Source of the DNA: an uncultured Actinomycetes bacterium
GTDB taxonomy: Bacteria > Actinomycetota > Acidimicrobiia > Acidimicrobiales > RAAP-2
Assembly: GCA_903826715.1 (NCBI GenBank)
Contig: CAIKFN010000007.1
Coordinates: 1 to 5,597 of the forward strand
Direction: 5' to 3'
Length of the DNA: 5,597 nucleotides
The notes beneath the pieces were generated by a model, which ran no database searches, was not told the origin of the DNA, and saw only the letters and a program-made list of their open reading frames with translations. Made by a program: the position numbers and the translations under genes. Of this stretch, positions 1-5,295 are shown piece by piece (positions within the stretch are counted from its first letter, which is position 1; each line of letters opens with the position of its first letter).

Positions 1-573
1 CTCACTTCGTACTTGTTGAATGTTGAAATGGAAGGGCAGAAGCTCTCAATGGAGCACGTTCGTGGAACCATTGTTCTGATTCTGGTTGCGGGCATTGACA
101 CCACATGGTCTTCCATTGGCGCTTCGCTTTGGCACCTCGCTCAGAACCCAGATGACCTCGCACGTCTCGTCAACGAACCTGAGCTCATGCCAGTTGCAAT
201 CGAAGAGTTCCTACGCTTCTACGCACCTGTGACTATGGCTCGACTTGTAAAAGAAGACATGGACTACTTGGGATGTCCAATGAAGAAAGACGACTGGATT
301 CTGCTTGGATTTCCTGCAGCGAACCGTGACCCTGCAGAGTTCAAGGATGCTGACAAGTTCGTTATTGACCGCGCGGAAAATCGTCACTTGGCATTCGGAC
401 TTGGCATTCACCGCTGCGCTGGATCAAACCTCGCACGTCTAGAACTTCGAATTGCGATTGAAGAATTTATAAAGCGCTACCCGAAGTTTGAACTTGCAGA
501 TGCAGAAGGCGTCACTTGGGCTCCGGGACAAATCCGTGGACCACGTAACTTGCCAATTCGCGTTCTGAGGTAG
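1..573 (+). CDS. Cytochrome P450, C-terminal part (5' end outside window)
   Basis: Heme-thiolate monooxygenase that would insert one oxygen atom from O2 into an organic substrate, using electrons from a ferredoxin or similar partner not seen here. The reading frame is open to the left edge, so this is the last 190 or so residues of a protein usually near 400. Three family signatures appear in order: the I-helix oxygen-activation motif AGIDTT (bases 88-105), the K-helix ExxR motif within EEFLRF (E at 205, R at 214) and the heme-binding loop FGLGIHRCAG (394-423), whose Cys codon at 415-417 supplies the axial iron ligand. No break is seen in the frame. The first TTG in frame at base 13 is not a credible start because the I-helix follows it closely. 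The gene ends 3 bp from the end of the convergent aminopeptidase gene. Substrate and P450 subfamily cannot be told from this fragment. Confidence 0.95.
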   Translation, partial: LTSYLLNVEMEGQKLSMEHVRGTIVLILVAGIDTTWSSIGASLWHLAQNPDDLARLVNEPELMPVAIEEFLRFYAPVTMARLVKEDMDYLGCPMKKDDWILLGFPAANRDPAEFKDADKFVIDRAENRHLAFGLGIHRCAGSNLARLELRIAIEEFIKRYPKFELADAEGVTWAPGQIRGPRNLPIRVLR

Positions 574-576
574 TTC

Positions 577-2058
577 TTACAACTGAAGGTTTGTAGTCCC
601 TCGACGCCAGACTTCTTGCATCCATGCCTCTACTTCGTCGGCTTGACGAGGTAGACCTGCTGAAAGATTCTTTGCACCTGTAGCGGTGACGAGGATGTCA
701 TCTTCAATACGGACACCAATTCCACGGTACTCCTCTGGAACTAGAAGATCATTTTTCTGGAAGTAGAGCCCTGGTTCCACGGTTAGGACGTAACCCTCAA
801 ACAGTTCACCAATAAATATCTCGTTACGTGCCTCGACACAGTCGTGAACATCAAGTCCAAGGTGGTGACTTGCACTGTGCAGCGTCCATCTGGCGTGCGA
901 TTGAATGTGTTTTTGAATTGCGTGCTCTGGGTCTTCTTTTAAGATTCCAAGATCAAATAAGCCCTCGGCGAGCACTCGCATTGAAGCATCATGTGCTGCA
1001 CGAAAATTAACTCCAGGCTTAACTGCTGCGATTCCTGCTTCTTGTGCCGCGTAGACGATGTCATAGATTCTTCGCTGAGCCGGAGAGTACTTTCCATTAA
1101 CCGGGATAGTTCTAGTTACGTCAGCCGTATAGAGATTTGAGCATTCAACACCAGCATCGAGAAGCAGCATGTCGCCCTTGTTAACCTTCCCGTCATTTCT
1201 TGTCCAGTGGAGAATGGTCGCATTGGAACCACTAGCGGCGATTGTGTCGTAACCCACATCATTGCCTTCAGTGCGGGCACGAAGATTAAAAATGCCTTCA
1301 ATAACTCTTTCTCCACGTCCCTCGGCTTCGGGAAGCGCGCGTACAACGTCTTCAAATCCCTTAACCGTGAAGTCAACAGCAACTTGAAGTTGCTCAACCT
1401 CAAATGAATCTTTGGTGAGGCGCATTTCATGAAGAGCTTGATGGAGTTCTACGTCTTTTTTGTTTTCCTTGAATAACTGGTCAACAGATTCATCGAACCC
1501 GCGTACGGTGAGTATTTCTGTTGATTTGAGACCTTCAAGGTCGCCTTCAAGTGAATCAAGTGGTGCAGTTTTAATTTCGTAATGGACTGCCGCCTCAACA
1601 ATTCCGTGACGTGGTCCAACCCAGAGCTCACCGTATCGTGAGTCAGAAAAGAAAGCATGTGTTGATTTATCTCTGCGAGGGCTTATGTAAAGCGTTGCAC
1701 CATTTTTCGGACTTATGACGAGCACGCAATCAGGTTCGTGGCAACTTGTTAGATAAAAGAAGTCAGATGAAGGGCGAAATCTGTAATCAGTATCGTTTGC
1801 TCGAACCTTTAAATTCCCAGTTGGGATTATTAGGGTCTGTGTAGGGAATTTCGATGCAAGTATCGCACGACGATTTTTTGTGAATGAAGTGCTGGGATGG
1901 ATTTCAGAACTGGGGTGTAGTTCACCCCAGTTCTCCATGAACCGTTCAACAAGTGCACGAGGGGTGGGTGCTCGGTGCTCTCCCCGCCAAACCCAGTGTT
2001 CAGATATTGGATTTTCCTCAGAAACATCGGGTTCTGGAATAGTGCGATCATCTGCCAT
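577..2058 (-). CDS. pepP: Xaa-Pro aminopeptidase (aminopeptidase P, peptidase family M24B)
   Basis: Cytoplasmic metallopeptidase that removes an N-terminal residue when the second residue is proline. At 493 residues it has an N-terminal arm (about 1-60), an aminopeptidase-P N-terminal domain (about 60-200, with KVRANDTDYRFRPSSDFFYLT at 84-104) and a C-terminal pita-bread catalytic domain (about 215-465). All five expected dinuclear metal ligands are present: D301 in LLDAG, D313 in ADVTR, H398 in SHHLGLDVHD, E428 in VEPG and E452 in RIEDD. The accessory histidines H284 (ILHW) and H405 (DVHD) are also there, so the enzyme should be active. The long arm resembles actinobacterial PepP proteins rather than the roughly 440-residue E. 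coli enzyme. The ATG at 2058 is favoured because a TAAGTT hexamer sits exactly 6 nt upstream, suggesting a leaderless mRNA; no Shine-Dalgarno is visible. A perfect 12-bp inverted repeat lies within codons 42-51. It is divergent from the hydratase gene and convergent with the P450 gene. Confidence 0.96.
   Translation of the reverse strand: MADDRTIPEPDVSEENPISEHWVWRGEHRAPTPRALVERFMENWGELHPSSEIHPSTSFTKNRRAILASKFPTQTLIIPTGNLKVRANDTDYRFRPSSDFFYLTSCHEPDCVLVISPKNGATLYISPRRDKSTHAFFSDSRYGELWVGPRHGIVEAAVHYEIKTAPLDSLEGDLEGLKSTEILTVRGFDESVDQLFKENKKDVELHQALHEMRLTKDSFEVEQLQVAVDFTVKGFEDVVRALPEAEGRGERVIEGIFNLRARTEGNDVGYDTIAASGSNATILHWTRNDGKVNKGDMLLLDAGVECSNLYTADVTRTIPVNGKYSPAQRRIYDIVYAAQEAGIAAVKPGVNFRAAHDASMRVLAEGLFDLGILKEDPEHAIQKHIQSHARWTLHSASHHLGLDVHDCVEARNEIFIGELFEGYVLTVEPGLYFQKNDLLVPEEYRGIGVRIEDDILVTATGAKNLSAGLPRQADEVEAWMQEVWRRGTTNLQL
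1906..1934 (-). repeat. Perfect 12-bp inverted repeat with 5-nt loop inside pepP
   Basis: On the + strand AGAACTGGGGTG (1906-1917) is followed by TAGTT and then its exact reverse complement CACCCCAGTTCT (1923-1934). In the pepP mRNA it would fold into a 12-bp stem with loop AACUA about 124 nt after the start codon, encoding residues 42-51 (ENWGELHPSS). There is no following T tract, so it is not a standard intrinsic terminator. A role as an mRNA structure or protein-binding site is inference only. Confidence 0.85.
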
Positions 2059-2070
2059 AAGACAAACTTA
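2059..2070 (-). promoter_or_regulatory. Putative leaderless promoter -10 of pepP
   Basis: Read on the minus strand, TAAGTT (2070-2065) fits the TANNNT -10 consensus and is followed by 6 nt (TGTCTT) and the pepP ATG. Transcription would start at or next to the A of the start codon. No good -35 hexamer is visible. The absence of a Shine-Dalgarno in the 44-bp intergenic region agrees with leaderless translation. Confidence 0.6.
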
Positions 2071-2102
2071 CATCGCATGGCGCATCGTCGTATGCTCGGC
2101 GA
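2067..2102 (+). promoter_or_regulatory. Putative leaderless promoter of the hydratase/isomerase gene
   Basis: TATGCT at 2091-2096 fits a -10 hexamer, with 6 nt (CGGCGA) before the ATG at 2103. A weak -35 candidate, CTTACA (2067-2072, four of six matches to TTGACA, 18-nt spacer), overlaps the -10 of the divergent pepP promoter, so the two promoters would compete for polymerase. Confidence 0.6.
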
Positions 2103-2786
2103 ATGGACATTTCAGTAACTAAACACGATGCAGTCGCGGTCATTACATGGAACGAGGGGGAGAACCGAATTAACTTCGATTCTCTTGCTCGCATCAATGA
2201 AATCTTCGATGATCTCGAAAAAGAGGAAGGTCCACTCGCCGTAGTTCTTACTGGCAGTGGCAAGTTCTTTTGCAATGGATTAGACCTTGCTCGCTTTGGA
2301 AACAACCCAACTGAACTTTCTGCAACAGTGCAAGAACTACAGCGCACTATTGGTCGAATTCTTGTTTTTCCGGCGTACACAGTTGCTGCGCTCAATGGCC
2401 ATACGTACGCGGGCGGTGCACTTATTTCTTGTGCATTTGATCAGCGTGTCATGCGTGAAGACCGTGGGTTTTGGTGCATGAACGAGACCGCAATCGGAAT
2501 GCCACTCGGTGATCAGTTGTATTCAATTCTTCTGAACCGCCTTCCACGCGCTACTGCAGTAGATGCAGGTGTTGCAGCTCGTAAGTATTCAGGAGCTGAA
2601 GCGCTCGCTGCGGGGATTGTTGAATCTATTAGAGGTGAGGACGAAGTCCTTTCACACGCAATTTCGATTGCACAAGCTCACACCACGCTTGATCGTAAAG
2701 CAATGGGTTGGCAGAAGAACACTGTTCACGGACCAACGGCTGAATTTATTGGGTTCATTACAAATAAAAAAACGCCAGCGCTATAG
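2103..2786 (+). CDS. Enoyl-CoA hydratase/isomerase family protein (short, delta-isomerase-like)
   Basis: Member of the crotonase fold family, which acts on acyl-CoA thioesters, most likely shifting or hydrating a double bond in fatty-acid or related acyl-CoA breakdown in the cytoplasm. At 227 residues it is shorter than classical hydratases (about 260), which fits the delta3-delta2-enoyl-CoA isomerase-like group. Visible motifs are the CoA and oxyanion-hole segment GSGKFFCNGLDLARF (51-65), the second oxyanion segment ALNGHTYAGGALISCAFD (96-113) and REDRGFWCMNETAIGMPL (118-135), where E128 is the likely single catalytic acid/base. The pattern FF-NGLDL plus M-EDRG resembles the plant and actinobacterial isomerase-like subfamily. 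The ATG at 2103 is supported by the leaderless -10 upstream. The last codons (NKKTPAL) are written in the left arm of the terminator, and the stop codon lies in its loop. Exact reaction and substrate are uncertain. Confidence 0.9.
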   Translation: MDISVTKHDAVAVITWNEGENRINFDSLARINEIFDDLEKEEGPLAVVLTGSGKFFCNGLDLARFGNNPTELSATVQELQRTIGRILVFPAYTVAALNGHTYAGGALISCAFDQRVMREDRGFWCMNETAIGMPLGDQLYSILLNRLPRATAVDAGVAARKYSGAEALAAGIVESIRGEDEVLSHAISIAQAHTTLDRKAMGWQKNTVHGPTAEFIGFITNKKTPAL

Positions 2787-2798
2787 CTGGCGTTTTTT
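2767..2798. terminator. Bidirectional intrinsic terminator between hydratase gene and bioY
   Basis: A perfect 13-bp inverted repeat: left arm A6-CGCCAGC (2767-2779), loop GCTATA (2780-2785), right arm GCTGGCG-T6 (2786-2798). The GC-rich core CGCCAGC/GCTGGCG is flanked by A and T tracts, so each strand has a hairpin followed by a U run. It can end the + transcript of the hydratase gene and the - transcript of bioY, whose stop lies 16 bp away. The hydratase TAG (2784-2786) falls at the loop and the first base of the right arm. Confidence 0.93.
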
Positions 2799-2813
2799 AG
2801 TACAGCGTAAGTT

Positions 2814-3413
2814 TTACTCTGATTTAGATTTGTCGGCTTTGTCTACAAAGCGCCAGACTGCCGGAATCGCGAGTCCAGCAATGCCAGCCTTAATGATGTC
2901 TCCCCAAATGAATGGACGCATTCCGAGATTGATTCCGGTCGCGAGTGAAACGTGAATATCATGCGCAAGCCAAGTGACACCAAAAATGTAAATCACAGCT
3001 TCTGCAAGCAGCATTGAAATTGCAGCACGGGCTACGTTACGGTCATTTCCACGTGAAGCGAGTGCTCCAAGTAATGTTCCAGCGAACACGAAGCCAATTA
3101 GGTATCCAAACGTTGGCATTGACATGCCGTGTGTGTGTTGTGCGAACCATGGGACCCCAGCCATTCCAGCAAGAACGTAAAAACCCATTGACAATGAGGC
3201 CCGGCGCCATCCAAGTACAGAACCAGCAAGAAGAACTCCGAAGGTTTGACCAGTTATTGGCACTGGTGTGAAGCCGAGTGGAATTGAGATCTGAGCCAAG
3301 ATCCCAACCAAGACGGCTGCACCGACTACAAGTGAGATGTCAGTAGTTAGTGACTTCGGCAAAACATCTGCAAGCACTCGAGGCTGCTTAAGCGTGACTG
3401 AGGTGGTTGACAT
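2814..3413 (-). CDS. bioY: Biotin transporter substrate-binding S component BioY
   Basis: Integral membrane biotin-binding subunit of an ECF-type vitamin transporter. With the ATG at 3413 it is 199 residues, the normal BioY size. After a polar N-terminus (about 1-24) it has hydrophobic stretches near 25-47, 56-68, 72-90, 101-119, 128-150 and 172-188. Family signatures are PLGFTPVPITGQTFGVLLAGSVLG (45-68), GMAGVPWFA (83-91), PTFGYLIGF (100-108) and GDIIKAG (171-177). The ATG is chosen over a GTG two codons upstream (3419) because a strong Shine-Dalgarno, AGAAGGAG, lies 5 nt before the ATG and would overlap the GTG. No gene for the ATPase BioM or the transmembrane BioN is adjacent, so it must work alone or share an energising module encoded elsewhere. 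It lies 74 bp downstream of rmlA on the same strand but is functionally unrelated. Confidence 0.96.
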   Translation of the reverse strand: MSTTSVTLKQPRVLADVLPKSLTTDISLVVGAAVLVGILAQISIPLGFTPVPITGQTFGVLLAGSVLGWRRASLSMGFYVLAGMAGVPWFAQHTHGMSMPTFGYLIGFVFAGTLLGALASRGNDRNVARAAISMLLAEAVIYIFGVTWLAHDIHVSLATGINLGMRPFIWGDIIKAGIAGLAIPAVWRFVDKADKSKSE

Positions 3414-3418
3414 AAACA

Positions 3419-3426
3419 CTCCTTCT
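3419..3426 (-). promoter_or_regulatory. Shine-Dalgarno site of bioY that decides the start
   Basis: The minus strand reads AGAAGGAG, then TGTTT, then ATG (3413). This is the clearest ribosome-binding site in the window and contrasts with the leaderless-looking starts of pepP, the hydratase gene and rmlA. It places bioY on a leadered mRNA and rejects the GTG at 3419 as start. Confidence 0.85.
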
Positions 3427-3433
3427 GAATGAT

Positions 3434-3446
3434 TAAAGATACTTTA
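3434..3446. promoter_or_regulatory. Small dyad and possible -10 region upstream of bioY
   Basis: TAAAGATACTTTA is a perfect inverted repeat with 5-bp arms and a 3-nt centre, located 21 bp before the bioY ATG. On the minus strand it contains two TANNNT matches, TAAAGT (3446-3441) and TATCTT (3441-3436), either of which could be a -10 giving a short leader that includes the Shine-Dalgarno. An operator overlapping the promoter is possible, but the arms are short and no known biotin-regulator box was recognised. Confidence 0.35.
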
Positions 3447-3487
3447 GGACATCCGACGCAATACAGTCGAATTTTGTTACTGGTGAG

Positions 3488-4270
3488 TTAGATCCAACCC
3501 TGGTCTTGAGCAATTTGCTCGACATCACCAATACGCAGACCAGTTCGGTGCTGCAGAGTGCGAATAAGTCCACCGGCCTCGTAAAGCGATTCATATGTTC
3601 CTGTGTCAAGCCACGTTGTTGCTCTCGAGAGAACTTCTACGCTGAGCTCACCCATCTCGAGGTACGCATTGTTTAATGCTGTGATTTCTAATTCGCCTCG
3701 TGCACTTGGTTCAAGTGTCTTTGCGATCTCTGGTGCTCGTTCGTCGTAGAAATAGATTCCTGGCACTACGAAGTTGCTCTTGGGATTTACTGGCTTCTCT
3801 TCAATTGAAACAACTTTTCCATTGGCATCAAATTCCACAACTCCGTATGCAGTTGGATCAACAACTTGGTACGCAAAAATTAGTGCACCCTTTACTTCGT
3901 TGTTCTGTCGAAGATGAGTTCCAAGACCGGGGCCGTAGAAAAGGTTGTCACCAAGGATGAGTGCACATTTTTCTCCGTCAAGAAATTCCTCACCCAGGAT
4001 GAGTGCTTGCGCGAGTCCGTCAGGCTTTTCTTGAATCACGTAAGAGATCTGTAGCCCGAACTGTGAACCGTCACCAAGCAAGCGAATAAATCCAGGTTGG
4101 TCGTGCGGGGTAGTGATAATCAGAATTTCACGAAGACCTGCGAGCATCAGTGTGCTGAGTGGGTAGTACACCATTGGCTTGTCATAGATCGGAAGCAACT
4201 GCTTCGATACAGCACGAGTAATGGGGTGCAATCGAGTGCCACTACCGCCAGCAAGAATGATTCCTTTCAC
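3488..4270 (-). CDS. rmlA: Glucose-1-phosphate thymidylyltransferase
   Basis: First enzyme of dTDP-L-rhamnose synthesis: dTTP plus glucose 1-phosphate give dTDP-glucose and pyrophosphate in the cytoplasm. The nucleotidyltransferase signature opens the protein (LAGGSGTRLHPIT, 6-18), followed by KQLLPIYDKPM (23-33), EKPDGLAQAL (81-90), the metal-binding LGDN (106-109, D108), EEKP (157-160), ARGELEIT (190-197) and WLDTGT (220-225). It starts with GTG; the protein begins MKGIILAGG as in the family, and TATACT lies exactly 6 nt upstream, pointing to a leaderless mRNA. At 260 residues it stops at QDQGWI, about 30 residues short of the usual 286-292, so the C-terminal helices of typical RmlA are missing. 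The DNA after the stop does not encode them in the same frame, so this is not a simple nonsense change. Short forms of about 245 residues exist in Bacillus, so activity is still likely. It is divergent from rmlB. Confidence 0.96.
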   Translation of the reverse strand: MKGIILAGGSGTRLHPITRAVSKQLLPIYDKPMVYYPLSTLMLAGLREILIITTPHDQPGFIRLLGDGSQFGLQISYVIQEKPDGLAQALILGEEFLDGEKCALILGDNLFYGPGLGTHLRQNNEVKGALIFAYQVVDPTAYGVVEFDANGKVVSIEEKPVNPKSNFVVPGIYFYDERAPEIAKTLEPSARGELEITALNNAYLEMGELSVEVLSRATTWLDTGTYESLYEAGGLIRTLQHRTGLRIGDVEQIAQDQGWI

Positions 4271-4306
4271 TCCATTAGTATAGAAGTGAACGAACCCCTT
4301 TCTAAA
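4271..4306 (-). promoter_or_regulatory. Putative leaderless promoter of rmlA
   Basis: On the minus strand a TTTAGA -35 candidate (4306-4301, four of six matches to TTGACA) is followed by an 18-nt spacer, TATACT (4282-4277), 6 nt (AATGGA) and the GTG start at 4270. It is the best -35/-10 pair in the window. The -35 lies within the small dyad CCTTTCTAAAGG (4297-4308). Confidence 0.65.
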
Positions 4307-4320
4307 GGCCAGGTATCTCT
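4276..4320 (+). promoter_or_regulatory. Leader and possible promoter of rmlB
   Basis: On the + strand TAGTAT (4276-4281) fits TANNNT and overlaps the rmlA -10 on the other strand; it would give a leader of about 33 nt. No convincing -35 was found. A weak Shine-Dalgarno, AGG (4311-4313), lies 7 nt before the ATG, and AAAGG (4304-4308) lies 12 nt before it. The dyad CCTTTCTAAAGG (4297-4308) sits between the two genes and could bind a shared regulator, but this is weak. Confidence 0.35.
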
Positions 4321-5295
4321 ATGCGCGTTGTAATCACTGGAGCAGCTGGCTTCATCGGTTCTCGTTTCTCTGAGATGCTGCTCGAAAAAGCTGAGGATAT
4401 TGGATATAAGGAAATTGTCCTTTTTGACGCGCTGACGTACTCCGGACGTCGTGAAAATATGAATGCCGTTTTAAAGGATTCTCGTGTGAGTTTTGTTCAC
4501 GGATCTATTAATGACGCAACCCTTGCCAACGAAGTTTTAGGTGGCGCCCACTCAGTTGTTCACTTCGCCGCTGAGAGCCATGTGGACCGCTCCATCACCG
4601 GTGCAAAAGCATTCTTCGAAACAAATGTTTTGGGTACACAGCAGTTGCTCGAGAGCGCTCGCGCTGGGGGCGTGGAGCGGTTTGTTCACGTCTCAACAGA
4701 TGAAGTCTACGGATCGATTCCAGAAGGTTCTTGGAACGAAGATCACATTCTCGAACCTAATTCCCCGTATTCATCTTCTAAGGCTGGATCTGATTTAGCC
4801 GCACTTGCGTATCACAGGACATTTGATCTTCCAGTAATGGTGACTCGTTGCTCAAATAATTACGGCCCTCGCCAGTACCCGGAAAAAGTTATTCCGCTTT
4901 TCGTTAGCAATTTAATCGATGGAAAGAAAGTTCCTCTTTACGGGGATGGACTAAATGTTCGCGACTGGCTGCATGTTGATGACCACTGCCGCGGAATTCT
5001 TCGAGTGCTTGAAGATGGACGTGAAGGTGAGATCTACAACATTGGTGGCGGCACTGAGCTCACAAATAAAGAACTCACATGGAAACTGTTAGAGCTCTGC
5101 GGCCACGACAGTTCAATGATTGAGCCAGTAATTGACCGCTTAGGTCATGACCGCAGGTACTCAGTCGACTGGTCAAAAATCCAAAATGAACTTGGGTATG
5201 CACCACAAGTTGATTTCAAGGAAGGCCTCGCATCGACGGTTCAGTGGTACATCGACAATGAGTCTTGGTGGCGCCCTATCAAGGAACAGCCGTAA
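4321..5295 (+). CDS. rmlB: dTDP-glucose 4,6-dehydratase
   Basis: Second enzyme of the dTDP-L-rhamnose pathway: an NAD+-dependent extended short-chain dehydrogenase that converts dTDP-glucose to dTDP-4-dehydro-6-deoxyglucose. At 324 residues it is close to the usual length (about 330-360). The N-terminal Rossmann fold carries TGAAGFIGSRF (6-16), the glycine-rich NAD loop. HFAAESHVDRSI (81-92) and STDEVYG (125-131) contain the Thr-Asp-Glu catalytic trio (T126, D127, E128). The YxxxK pair is Y150/K154 in NSPYSSSKAGSD. Further family blocks are RCSNNYGPRQYPEKVIPLF (176-194), YGDGLNVRDWLHVDDHCRGI (207-226) and the nucleotide-binding GHDRRYSVDWSK (275-286). The ATG at 4321 gives the canonical MRVVITGAAGFIGS start. 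Its TAA overlaps the rmlC ATG by one base, so the two genes form an operon. rmlA, which supplies its substrate, is transcribed divergently 50 bp upstream. Confidence 0.97.
   Translation: MRVVITGAAGFIGSRFSEMLLEKAEDIGYKEIVLFDALTYSGRRENMNAVLKDSRVSFVHGSINDATLANEVLGGAHSVVHFAAESHVDRSITGAKAFFETNVLGTQQLLESARAGGVERFVHVSTDEVYGSIPEGSWNEDHILEPNSPYSSSKAGSDLAALAYHRTFDLPVMVTRCSNNYGPRQYPEKVIPLFVSNLIDGKKVPLYGDGLNVRDWLHVDDHCRGILRVLEDGREGEIYNIGGGTELTNKELTWKLLELCGHDSSMIEPVIDRLGHDRRYSVDWSKIQNELGYAPQVDFKEGLASTVQWYIDNESWWRPIKEQP

Noticed and set aside
1378..1394. 17-bp dyad AGCAACTTGAAGTTGCT inside pepP
   Set aside because: The arms are only 8 bp, a size expected about once by chance in a window this long. It lies in a conserved coding region (QLQVA) and has no T tract or promoter nearby.
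1116..1430. 104-codon open frame on the minus strand inside pepP
   Set aside because: It is an alternative frame of a well-supported enzyme gene, with no recognisable motifs and no ribosome-binding site. The same holds for the other overlapping open frames.
3414..3419. GTG at 3419 as the bioY start
   Set aside because: The strong Shine-Dalgarno AGAAGGAG would overlap this GTG; it is spaced correctly for the ATG at 3413.
3450..3474. Possible hairpin (CGAC / GTCG) between rmlA and bioY as an rmlA terminator
   Set aside because: The arms are only 4 bp with an 8-nt loop and no following T run on the minus strand. I see no real terminator after rmlA.
4297..4308. CCTTTCTAAAGG as a definite operator for the rml genes
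   Set aside because: The arms are only 5 bp, which is common by chance, and no known regulator box is matched. It is kept only as a weak note in the promoter entries.
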